From Candidatus Kaiserbacteria bacterium (GTDB lineage: Bacteria; Patescibacteriota; Minisyncoccia; Phycocordibacterales; UBA918), in assembly GCA_003245875.1 (NCBI GenBank), contig QKBW01000008.1, forward strand, positions 1 through 5,233: a DNA stretch of 5,233 nt, written 5' to 3'. Below are positions 1-4,894 of the stretch, piece after piece; positions within the stretch are counted from its first letter, which is position 1, and each line of letters opens with the position of its first letter. The translations under genes were made by a program, and so were the position numbers. The notes beneath the pieces were generated by a model. It made no database searches. It worked only from the letters and a program-made list of their open reading frames with translations, and had not been told where the DNA came from.

Positions 1-54
1 GAGCTAAGCGCGCATTTCCTTCTATTGATTTGGTATGGCACATACTACCTTTTT

Positions 55-82
55 TTGAAAAAAGTTCAATACCACCTATACT
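55..82 (+). promoter_or_regulatory. Sigma70-type promoter of the acylphosphatase-pseudouridine synthase unit
   Basis: A -35 box TTGAAA (55-60) and a -10 box TATACT (77-82) are separated by 16 bases, close to the bacterial housekeeping consensus. The -10 box ends 6 bases before the ATG at 89, so the expected transcription start falls on or next to the start codon. The mRNA would then be leaderless. The discriminator between -10 and start is AAGGGC. Position and transcription start are predicted only from sequence. Confidence 0.7.
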
Positions 83-88
83 AAGGGC

Positions 89-364
89 ATGCATGAAATA
101 GAAGTACATATTATTGGGCTAGTGCAGGGGGTGTCGTATCGGGCGTATGCCCAAGACGCTGCTACTGAATTGGGTTTGGTGGGGTATACCCGCAATGAAC
201 CGGACGGGAGTGTGACGGTATGTGCGCAAGGTATGTCTGATGTACTCAAGGAATTTATTGAATATCTGCATGAGGGCTCATTGCGGGCCAAGGTTGAATC
301 AATTGCAGTTGATTGGAAAACAGCAAAAACTGTGTATGATGACTTCTCAATAAAACATGATTAA
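89..364 (+). CDS. acyP: Acylphosphatase
   Basis: Acylphosphatase hydrolyses the carboxyl-phosphate bond of small acyl phosphates such as acetyl phosphate, in the cytoplasm. The 91-residue length is normal for the family. The N-terminal signature GLVQGVSYR (10-18) supplies the phosphate-binding loop and catalytic Arg18. The second signature GYTRNEPDGSV (32-42) supplies catalytic Asn36. The later G-rich and V-rich strands also fit the ferredoxin-like fold. The ATG at 89 is chosen because it gives the usual N-terminus and lies exactly where transcription from the 55-82 promoter should begin. There is no spaced Shine-Dalgarno sequence; AGGG lies only one base from the ATG. The 3' end overlaps the next gene by 8 bases, so the two are probably cotranscribed and may be translationally coupled. 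The physiological substrate cannot be told from sequence. Confidence 0.95.
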   Translation: MHEIEVHIIGLVQGVSYRAYAQDAATELGLVGYTRNEPDGSVTVCAQGMSDVLKEFIEYLHEGSLRAKVESIAVDWKTAKTVYDDFSIKHD

Positions 365-1097
365 AGAACCGGCCATTATTTTTGAAAACGACGACATCCT
401 GGTGATCAATAAGCCAAGCGGGTTGGCTGTGCACGCCGACGGGGTGAAAGAAGAGGAAACAGTGGTCGATTGGTTGTTGCGCCGAATGCCTGCGGCTCGC
501 GGCGTTGGCGAAACTCGTTTGGGCAGAAACGGGGTGGAGATTGAACGCAGCGGTGTTGTGCATCGACTTGATGCCGACACATCTGGCGTTATGGTGCTGG
601 TAAAAACACAAACTGCGTATGAGCACCTCAAACAGCAGTTCCAAACCAGACAGGTAAAAAAGGAATATCGGGCACTCGTGTACGGGACAATGAAAGAACA
701 GTGGGGAACTATCGATCGTCCAATTGGCCGCAGCGCTCGAGATTTCCGTTTGCGTAGTGCCGAACGTGGTGCGCGGGGTGTATTACGTGAGGCGGTGACC
801 GAGTGGGAACAGCTACAAGCCGGACGCTCCGAAGGAGAATCTTTTACTTATCTCCGCCTACGACCAAAGACAGGGCGTATGCATCAGCTGCGTGTTCATT
901 TAAAGGCAATAGATCATCCGATCGTTGGAGATACTCTCTATGCAGGGAAACGGTTGGAACAGTCTCATAATCTCAATCTTGCCCGCCTGGCCTTGCACGC
1001 CCATACCTTAGCTTTCGCATTGCCAGGTGAAGAGCTTAGGCGGTATGAGGCCCCGGTGCCAGAGGTCTTGAAAGTGGCAGTGGCCCTATTGGAATAG
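357..1097 (+). CDS. RluA-family RNA pseudouridine synthase
   Basis: This enzyme isomerises specific uridines to pseudouridine in structured RNA, most likely rRNA or tRNA. The RluA-type catalytic motif HRLDADTSG is at residues 69-77, with Asp72 as the expected nucleophile. Early motif LVINKPSGLAVH (15-26) and late motif PKTGRMHQLRVH (170-181) are both typical of the family, as is the terminal LHAHTLAF stretch. At 246 residues it begins directly with the catalytic domain. No N-terminal S4 RNA-binding domain is present, unlike RluC or RluD. The target position therefore cannot be assigned and I give no gene symbol. The start overlaps the end of the acylphosphatase gene by 8 bases and has no visible ribosome binding site, which suggests translation coupled to the upstream gene. 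A GC-rich hairpin follows the stop codon by two bases. Confidence 0.93.
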   Translation: MIKEPAIIFENDDILVINKPSGLAVHADGVKEEETVVDWLLRRMPAARGVGETRLGRNGVEIERSGVVHRLDADTSGVMVLVKTQTAYEHLKQQFQTRQVKKEYRALVYGTMKEQWGTIDRPIGRSARDFRLRSAERGARGVLREAVTEWEQLQAGRSEGESFTYLRLRPKTGRMHQLRVHLKAIDHPIVGDTLYAGKRLEQSHNLNLARLALHAHTLAFALPGEELRRYEAPVPEVLKVAVALLE

Positions 1098-1099
1098 GG

Positions 1100-1132
1100 A
1101 TAGAGCGGCGGGCCTTTGGCCCGCCGCTCTAT
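1100..1132 (+). terminator. GC-rich hairpin after the pseudouridine synthase gene
   Basis: A perfect 15-bp inverted repeat (1100-1114 with 1118-1132) closes on a TTT loop. It begins two bases after the stop codon. The stem is very GC-rich (core GCGGCGGGCC), but no T-run follows, so it is not a textbook Rho-independent terminator. It may terminate weakly, or protect the 3' end of the mRNA. Its right arm touches the -35 box of the candidate rplS promoter. Confidence 0.6.
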
Positions 1133-1160
1133 TGAAGTATCGTGGTAGTTGTGGTAGATT
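1132..1160 (+). promoter_or_regulatory. Candidate upstream promoter of rplS
   Basis: TTGAAG (1132-1137) and TAGATT (1155-1160) are 17 bases apart, and the -10 box is extended by TGG (1152-1154). Transcription would start near 1167 and give a 5' leader of about 36 bases. This is the better of two candidates for rplS by match to consensus. Confidence 0.5.
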
Positions 1161-1168
1161 AGGGCACT

Positions 1169-1196
1169 TTTAAAGGCGTTTAGCACTAGATAGTAA
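1169..1196 (+). promoter_or_regulatory. Alternative proximal promoter of rplS
   Basis: TTTAAA (1169-1174) and TAGTAA (1191-1196) are 16 bases apart. The -10 box ends 6 bases before the rplS ATG, which would make a leaderless mRNA, as seems true of other genes here. Both boxes are imperfect and there is no TG extension, so the support is weaker than for the upstream promoter. Confidence 0.3.
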
Positions 1197-1202
1197 TTAC
1201 GT

Positions 1203-1835
1203 ATGAAGGCAAATTTAACAGGTGTGACGATCTCTCCAGTCAATATGGAGGATCGCAAGACATTGGGAATCAAAGCGGGAGATACCGTACGTGTGCACCA
1301 AAAGATTCAAGATAAAGGCAAGACCCGTATCCAGGTTTTTGAAGGACTGGTATTGGCAAAGAAGCATGGTAGCGAACCAGGTGCTACATTCACGGTGCGT
1401 AAAGTAGCGAGTGGTGTTGGTGTAGAAAAGATTTTTCCACTCTACTCTCCAAACATCGACAAGATCGAGATCGTAAAGCGTGCTAAGGTTCGCCGTGCCA
1501 AGCTCTACTACATCCGCGAAAAGGTCAATCGTGAGATCAAGCGCCAAATGCGTCGTATGCATCTTACTAGTCTCGCTACTGAATCAGAAATGGAAGCTGC
1601 AGCACGAGCTGAGGCGGAAGCAAAAGCCGCCGAAGAGGCAGCTGCTGCAGAAGCAGAGGCCAAAGCAGCAGCTGAGGCTGAAGCTGCAAAGCAAGCCGAG
1701 GAAGCTAAGGCTGCTGAAGAAGCGGTGGCAGTAAGTGAAGAGGCACCCGTTGAAACTACAACTGAAGAGCCTGCAGAAACTCCTGTAGAGGAAACTCCAG
1801 CCGAAGAAGAAAAAGAAGAAGAGAAAAAGGACTAA
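1203..1835 (+). CDS. rplS: 50S ribosomal protein L19 with long acidic C-terminal tail
   Basis: L19 is a component of the large ribosomal subunit, located at the 30S-50S interface. Residues 1-120 match the family well: GDTVRVH (26-32), TRIQVFEGLVL (41-51), TFTVRKVASGVGVEKIFPL (62-80), and VRRAKLYYIRE (96-106). The family is usually about 115-120 residues. This product has 210 because residues from about 125 onward form an extra tail, first rich in alternating Ala and Glu (about 131-175) and then in Glu, Pro and Thr, ending in a Glu/Lys cluster. The first part should be helical or coiled-coil-like, the last part disordered. The frame stays open and ends in a stop just before a terminator, so the tail looks genuine. 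The gene stands alone here; the common neighbours rpsP, rimM and trmD are absent from the window. No Shine-Dalgarno sequence precedes the ATG. Confidence 0.96.
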   Translation: MKANLTGVTISPVNMEDRKTLGIKAGDTVRVHQKIQDKGKTRIQVFEGLVLAKKHGSEPGATFTVRKVASGVGVEKIFPLYSPNIDKIEIVKRAKVRRAKLYYIREKVNREIKRQMRRMHLTSLATESEMEAAARAEAEAKAAEEAAAAEAEAKAAAEAEAAKQAEEAKAAEEAVAVSEEAPVETTTEEPAETPVEETPAEEEKEEEKKD

Positions 1836-1847
1836 TATCCAGCATCC

Positions 1848-1900
1848 AGAAATACAAAACAGCGGGCGGCCCTTTGGGCCGCCCGCTGTTTTGTATTTCT
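1848..1900. terminator. Perfect bidirectional terminator between rplS and tRNA-Leu
   Basis: A perfect 25-bp inverted repeat (1848-1872 with 1876-1900) has a three-base TTT loop. The core is GCGGGCGGCCC, flanked by AT-rich arms that give TGTTTTGTATTTCT on the 3' side of either transcript. It lies between the 3' ends of two convergent genes, 12 bases after the rplS stop and 4 bases from the tRNA-Leu 3' end. It should therefore stop transcription in both directions. Confidence 0.88.
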
Positions 1901-1904
1901 TTTG

Positions 1905-1989
1905 TGCCCAGGACTGGACTTGAACCAGCACGACTGCAATAGTCACTACCACCTCAAGGTAGCGTGTATACCAATTTCACCACCTGGGC
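1905..1989 (-). tRNA. tRNA-Leu (anticodon GAG)
   Basis: Read on the minus strand, a perfect 7-bp acceptor stem GCCCAGG/CCTGGGC is followed by discriminator A73, as expected for leucine tRNA. The anticodon stem CTACC/GGTAG encloses the loop TTGAGGT, giving anticodon GAG, which reads CUC and CUU codons. A long variable arm (GACT, loop ATTGC, AGTC) marks it as a class II tRNA. The T arm is GCTGG-TTCAAGT-CCAGT, with one G-U pair. The CCA end is not encoded, since CAA follows A73, so it must be added by the CCA-adding enzyme. The gene converges on rplS across a shared terminator and has its own promoter at 2014-2042. Confidence 0.96.
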
Positions 1990-2013
1990 ATCTCTGTAAA
2001 GTAGAGTGGCGCC

Positions 2014-2042
2014 ATTATGCCCGATACAGCGTGGTTTTTCAA
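2014..2042 (-). promoter_or_regulatory. tRNA-Leu promoter
   Basis: On the minus strand, TTGAAA (2037-2042) lies 17 bases from CATAAT (2014-2019), a strong housekeeping-type promoter. Transcription would begin near 2007, leaving an 18-base leader to be removed by RNase P. The -35 box lies only 4 bases from the extended -10 element of the divergent Nudix gene, so polymerases at the two promoters should interfere with each other. Confidence 0.7.
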
Positions 2043-2046
2043 GCCG

Positions 2047-2055
2047 TGCTATGCT
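2047..2055 (+). promoter_or_regulatory. Extended -10 promoter of the Nudix gene
   Basis: TGC followed by TATGCT (2050-2055) forms an extended -10 element, which can work without a good -35 box; none is evident here. The element ends 6 bases before the ATG at 2062, predicting a leaderless transcript. This also argues for that start over the in-frame ATG at 2017. Confidence 0.55.
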
Positions 2056-2061
2056 GACGGA

Positions 2062-2493
2062 ATGAAAACGAGACAGGATCACTCATATGGTGTGTTGGTC
2101 TTTGCACCGGACGGTGCTGTACTGATGGTCGAGCAAAACGGCAGTCGCGGCGATGTCTTTTGGACTTTTCCGAAAGGCCACCCGGAAGCGGGGGAAACTC
2201 CAGAAGAAACGGCGTTGCGTGAAGTAGAGGAAGAGACTGGTATTACTGAGATCGCCCTGCATGAGTTACCACCAGTAGAAACCAGCTACACATTCACGTG
2301 GCAAGATGAGTGCATTGAAAAGACTGTGACGTTTTTTATCGGCGAGTGCGCGGCGCCTACGGCGCCGCGCACCGACGGTAAAGAAATAAGGACAGTTCGT
2401 TTTGTTCCGGAAAGTGAAGTTGAAGCACTGCTCACACACGAGAATATGCGAGTAGTTTGGCGTATGGCATGGGCCGCTAAGAATGTGCGATAG
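2062..2493 (+). CDS. Nudix hydrolase, Ap4A-hydrolase-like
   Basis: Nudix enzymes hydrolyse nucleoside diphosphates linked to another group. The complete Nudix box spans residues 39-61: Gly39, five residues, Glu45, seven residues, then REVEEETGI, containing the metal-binding glutamates. The preceding FWTFPKGH (33-40) resembles bacterial and NUDT2-type diadenosine tetraphosphate hydrolases more than MutT, so Ap4A or related dinucleotides are plausible substrates; this is inference. The product from 2062 has 143 residues, typical for the group. The alternative ATG at 2017 would add 15 residues unlike the family and would run through the tRNA-Leu promoter and this gene's own -10 box. The 3' end overlaps the convergent membrane gene by 17 bases. 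An 11-bp perfect palindrome lies inside the gene at 2347-2371, in a region encoding an Ala/Pro-rich loop. Confidence 0.92.
   Translation: MKTRQDHSYGVLVFAPDGAVLMVEQNGSRGDVFWTFPKGHPEAGETPEETALREVEEETGITEIALHELPPVETSYTFTWQDECIEKTVTFFIGECAAPTAPRTDGKEIRTVRFVPESEVEALLTHENMRVVWRMAWAAKNVR
2347..2371. repeat. GC-rich inverted repeat inside the Nudix gene
   Basis: An 11-bp perfect inverted repeat, TGCGCGGCGCC and its complement, is separated by TAC. It encodes the loop CAAPTAPRT, which lies after the Nudix box and between predicted strands. The stem is almost entirely G and C, richer than the rest of the gene. It could fold in the mRNA or be a trapped palindromic repeat. Confidence 0.75.
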
Positions 2494-3154
2494 TTTGTGG
2501 AGGTGTGATTCCTTTGCGCGTCTGCCATCCGCCAACTGAAAGACAAATAAGCGCAACACTAAAGACCGCCAAAAATCCTTCTTGATTGCTCACCTCTCTA
2601 ATATTGATGAAGTAAGGCAGAATGATGGCGTAGACGGTTGCAACAGCAATGGCCAGTGCCTTGACGCGTAGGGTTGAAAGAAAAACCTTCCAAGGGGCAA
2701 TACCAGACACAACCTGTGCAACTTCATAGTTAGCACGAAAGGCAGGGAACCAAGTGGTGAGCAAGCGATCTTTGGCCATGAGTGTACCGTCAACGGGTGT
2801 CTTGCGAACAAGCGTGTGGGCAAAGATGATGTTGATAACGCCCGATGCTATCCAACCAAGAAATACCGCCATAATAGTGGCGATAAAAGAAGTGGCACCA
2901 CCGGCTTCTGAAATAACTACCAATACCAATACCATGGTGGTTCCGGGTAGAAAGTTACCGATCACATATAGGCCTTCAAGCAGAATAGAAAGAAATGCAG
3001 CAATATAGAGATACCAGCCATTCGCATTGTTCATCCAAGCAACTAGTTCTTCCACTCCCGGCATTGAGAGTTGTAAAAGCCCCATGATGCTATACACCAA
3101 GAGAAAAAGGCCGGAAACTATCCATACCAAACCGGAACGTTTTGTGCGTGTCAT
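2477..3154 (-). CDS. DedA/VTT-family-like integral membrane protein
   Basis: The 225-residue product is strongly hydrophobic, with segments near residues 8-28, 47-66, 72-82, 89-112, 164-184 and 194-209. Two DedA-like features are visible. Glu60 precedes NFLPGTT (67-73), resembling the conserved E...PG re-entrant motif. Then FPAFR (136-140), followed by VVSGIAPWKVFL (148-159), resembles the F.P..R motif and the downstream aG.....F segment. DedA proteins act in the inner membrane; several are linked to lipid-carrier flipping and envelope homeostasis, but this protein's substrate is unknown. Length fits the family. The ATG at 3154 follows an extended -10 element by 7 bases, with no Shine-Dalgarno sequence. 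The gene is divergent from the ABC operon and overlaps the Nudix gene tail-to-tail by 17 bases, with no terminator visible between them. Family assignment is by motif resemblance only. Confidence 0.7.
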   Translation of the reverse strand: MTRTKRSGLVWIVSGLFLLVYSIMGLLQLSMPGVEELVAWMNNANGWYLYIAAFLSILLEGLYVIGNFLPGTTMVLVLVVISEAGGATSFIATIMAVFLGWIASGVINIIFAHTLVRKTPVDGTLMAKDRLLTTWFPAFRANYEVAQVVSGIAPWKVFLSTLRVKALAIAVATVYAIILPYFINIREVSNQEGFLAVFSVALICLSVGGWQTRKGITPPQTIAHS

Positions 3155-3161
3155 GCCCTAC

Positions 3162-3190
3162 AGACTAGCATGTTTTTTAGCTGCTGCGAA
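3162..3190 (-). promoter_or_regulatory. Promoter of the DedA-like gene
   Basis: On the minus strand, TTCGCA (3185-3190) and TAGTCT (3162-3167) are 17 bases apart, and TGC precedes the -10 box as an extension. The -10 box ends 7 bases before the ATG at 3154, so the transcript should have at most about one untranslated base. It overlaps the divergent promoter for the ABC operon. Confidence 0.5.
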
Positions 3191-3194
3191 TCTC

Positions 3195-3203
3195 TGTTAT
3201 ACT
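3195..3203 (+). promoter_or_regulatory. Extended -10 promoter of the ABC transporter operon
   Basis: TGT followed by TATACT (3198-3203) is an extended -10 element with five of six consensus bases. It ends 7 bases before the ATG at 3211. No clear -35 box is present; TTTTAG at 3175-3180 has the right spacing but a poor match. A leaderless or nearly leaderless mRNA is predicted. Confidence 0.6.
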
Positions 3204-3210
3204 TCTTGGC

Positions 3211-3957
3211 ATGTCTGAAGTTATGTTAGAGATCAAGGATTTGGTGAAGGTGTATGGAAGTGGACGGAATGCTTCGCGTGCCGTTGATGGCATCTCACTA
3301 TCTATTCCCAAAGGTAGTTTTTATGGATTACTCGGTCCCAATGGTGCCGGGAAGAGTACGACCATTCATTGCATTACCGGTATTGCTAAACCGACCAGCG
3401 GCCAGATTCTTATTGATGGTGTTGATGTGGTCAAGGAATACAAAGCGGCGCGGCGCTTGGTCGGCCTGTCCCCGCAAGAGTTTAATGTCGATATATTTTC
3501 CACCACTGAGCAGCTCATGGATTTTATGGGCGGGTACTATGGCATCCCTAAAGCCAAACGGGAGCAGCGCGTTAATGAGTTGATCAAACGGTTTGATCTC
3601 GAGAAGCATCGCAAGGTGAAATTTCAACGGCTCTCCGGCGGCTTAAAACGCCGTGCAATGCTCGGGCGCGCTTTGGTGCACACCCCAGACCTCCTCATAC
3701 TTGATGAGCCAACCGCTGGTGTTGATGTCGAACAGCGTCGCGACCTCTGGCAGTACCTCAAGGAACTGAACGAAAGCGGCAAGACCATCATCCTTACCTC
3801 GCATTACTTGGAGGAAATCCAGTATCTATGTAATGAGATAGCGATCATCAATAACGGCAAGATCGTAGCGGAAGGAACAAAAGAAGAATTTATGCGCGAT
3901 GGAAAATCAGTGGAAGAAACGTATCTTGAGATTACCCGTAAAGAAAAAACACAATAG
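3211..3957 (+). CDS. yadG: ABC-2 type transporter ATP-binding protein (YadG-like)
   Basis: This is the cytoplasmic ATPase of an exporter. All ABC motifs are intact: Walker A GPNGAGKST (42-50), Q-loop SPQE with Gln89, signature LSGGLKRR (141-148), Walker B LLILDEP (161-167) with catalytic Glu166, D-loop AGVD (169-172) and His198 in TSHYLEE. The stretches SPQEFNVDIF and GGYYGI closely recall E. coli YadG. At 248 residues it lacks the longer C-terminal extension of that protein (about 300 residues), but ends cleanly after the nucleotide-binding domain and a short charged tail. The permease gene starts two bases after its stop codon region, so the pair forms an operon and a heteromeric complex, probably two ATPases with two permeases. 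The exported substrate is unknown. The symbol reflects resemblance, not proven orthology. Confidence 0.93.
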   Translation: MSEVMLEIKDLVKVYGSGRNASRAVDGISLSIPKGSFYGLLGPNGAGKSTTIHCITGIAKPTSGQILIDGVDVVKEYKAARRLVGLSPQEFNVDIFSTTEQLMDFMGGYYGIPKAKREQRVNELIKRFDLEKHRKVKFQRLSGGLKRRAMLGRALVHTPDLLILDEPTAGVDVEQRRDLWQYLKELNESGKTIILTSHYLEEIQYLCNEIAIINNGKIVAEGTKEEFMRDGKSVEETYLEITRKEKTQ

Positions 3958-3958
3958 T

Positions 3959-4720
3959 ATGAACTGGATCGGCTTGTCTACAATCTTCAGAAGGGAAGTG
4001 AAGCGCACTATGCGTGTCCCCACACAAACGCTCATTGCACCAACCATTTCTTCTGCTCTGTTCATATTCATTTTTGGTACTGTTATTGGGAGCCGGATCA
4101 GTGAGTTCGCCGGGGTGCCATATATTTCTTTCGTGTTTCCGGGCGTACTCTTGATGACGGTTATCAATGCTGCTTATGCCAGTGCTTCTTCAGCACTCTA
4201 CTTTATGCGTTTTTCACGCAGCATTGAGGAGATGCTCATCACCCCATTTTCCTATTTTGAAATGTTACTCGGGCTGGTCGGGAGTGCGGTGGTACGAACG
4301 GTGTTAGTGGCTGGTCTTACCCTATTGGTGGGTGTGTTGTTTGGCGCGGTCCGCTTGGTTGATCCACTTGGTTTCTTTTTCTACATCACTGCCATCTCAG
4401 CCATCTTCGCTATGCTTGGTATCATCGTGGCGCTCTGGGCGGAGAGCTTTGAACAGCTGCAAGTGCTCAACACGTTTATCATTACACCGCTCACGTACTT
4501 GGGAGGTATTTTCTATTCGGTTACTTTTCTGCCACCGTTGGCTGCAACCATTACGCACCTCAATCCGTTCTTCTACTTCGCCAATGCTGTGCGTTACAGC
4601 ATGATCGGCTACAGCGAAGCCAACCTCTGGCTCGGCTTTGTAGTTATCTCCGGCTTAACCCTTGGTCTAGCTATTTTGGTCATCTCACTCTTCCGCAGAG
4701 GGTGGAAAATTCGGGGATAA
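3959..4720 (+). CDS. yadH: ABC-2 type transporter permease (YadH-like)
   Basis: This 253-residue integral membrane protein forms the channel partner of the preceding ATPase. Six hydrophobic segments are visible, near residues 24-45, 55-80, 99-128, 138-160, 168-187 and 223-245. The N-terminal amphipathic stretch FRREVKRTMR (10-19) is usual for ABC-2 permeases. The segment ITPLTYLGGIFYSVTFLPP (175-193), followed by THLNPFFYFANAVRY (199-213), strongly resembles E. coli YadH. The chosen ATG lies one base after the upstream stop codon. An in-frame ATG at 3899 would add 20 charged residues unlike the family and would lie deep within the ATPase gene, so it is less likely. No Shine-Dalgarno sequence is visible, so initiation probably depends on ribosomes finishing the upstream gene. 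A strong terminator overlaps the stop codon. Confidence 0.92.
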   Translation: MNWIGLSTIFRREVKRTMRVPTQTLIAPTISSALFIFIFGTVIGSRISEFAGVPYISFVFPGVLLMTVINAAYASASSALYFMRFSRSIEEMLITPFSYFEMLLGLVGSAVVRTVLVAGLTLLVGVLFGAVRLVDPLGFFFYITAISAIFAMLGIIVALWAESFEQLQVLNTFIITPLTYLGGIFYSVTFLPPLAATITHLNPFFYFANAVRYSMIGYSEANLWLGFVVISGLTLGLAILVISLFRRGWKIRG

Positions 4721-4762
4721 AGAAAAACCTCAGGCAGAAATTGTCCGAGGATTTTCTTTTTT
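4719..4762 (+). terminator. Rho-independent terminator of the ABC operon
   Basis: An arm AAAGAAAAACCTC (4719-4731) pairs with GAGGATTTTCTTT (4747-4759) with one mismatch, and the stem continues inward through AGGCA and TGTCC to a GAAAT loop. The 3' side ends in TTTTCTTTTTT. It starts on the stop codon of the permease gene. The A-rich left side opposite the T-run could allow some termination on the other strand as well. Confidence 0.85.
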
Positions 4763-4776
4763 GGGTGGCTACTGGG
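4763..4776 (+). repeat. Copy of the tRNA-His 3' end (direct repeat)
   Basis: The 14 bases GGGTGGCTACTGGG match 4943-4956 (GGGCGGCTACTGGG) at 13 positions, 180 bp away and in the same orientation. The second copy covers the last 13 bases of the tRNA-His gene. After a two-base insertion both copies continue with AATC. It may be a remnant of a duplicated tRNA or of an insertion at the tRNA 3' end. Confidence 0.6.
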
Positions 4777-4804
4777 GTAATCTTTCATTACATGAACAGT
4801 ATAC

Positions 4805-4854
4805 CTTTTGGCTATTTTGGTTCGCTAGGAAAGCTACCAAAAATAGCACAAAAG
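4805..4854. repeat. Long imperfect inverted repeat in the non-coding stretch
   Basis: CTTTTGGCTATTTTGGT (4805-4821) pairs with ACCAAAAATAGCACAAAAG (4836-4854) through 17 base pairs with two single-base bulges, enclosing a 14-base loop. It lies in the gene-free stretch between the ABC terminator and tRNA-His. No coding potential was recognised here. Function unknown. Confidence 0.6.
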
Positions 4855-4872
4855 CTTTTCGATTCGCGTTAC

Positions 4873-4890
4873 GCTTTGCATACGCAAAGC
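4873..4890. repeat. Small perfect inverted repeat
   Basis: GCTTTGC and GCAAAGC (4873-4879 and 4884-4890) flank a four-base ATAC loop. Variants of GCAAA recur nearby at 4913-4917 and, inverted, at 4934-4938, so the whole stretch appears built from related short palindromic units. Confidence 0.6.
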
Positions 4891-4894
4891 TACG

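Noticed and set aside
33..56. Small hairpin GTATG-GCA-CATAC followed by a T-run, possible terminator of a gene to the left
   Set aside because: The stem is only 5 bp and is separated from the T-run by four bases. The T-run is also part of the acylphosphatase -35 region. No upstream gene is visible to support it.
1138..1202. Structured L19 leader or riboswitch upstream of rplS
   Set aside because: Apart from a repeated GTGGTAG and a 4-bp stem at 1171-1182, no stable conserved structure is evident, and the leader would be only about 36 bases long.
1584..1952. Minus-strand frame opposite the L19 tail, rich in Phe, Ser and Cys
   Set aside because: It is the complement of the Glu/Ala-rich tail, which keeps the frame open for compositional reasons, and it also crosses the terminator and part of the tRNA gene.
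2017..2061. Upstream ATG extending the Nudix protein by 15 residues
   Set aside because: The extension runs through the tRNA-Leu promoter and the Nudix -10 element, has no ribosome binding site, and the family normally begins close to the residue encoded at 2062.
2754..3218. Plus-strand frames opposite the DedA-like gene
   Set aside because: They are antisense to a gene with clear membrane topology and DedA-like motifs, and they lack promoters and recognisable domains.
3899..3958. Upstream ATG extending the ABC permease by 20 residues
   Set aside because: It would lie within the ATPase gene and add a lysine/arginine-rich stretch that is simply the shifted reading of that gene. The ATG at 3959 gives the usual permease N-terminus.
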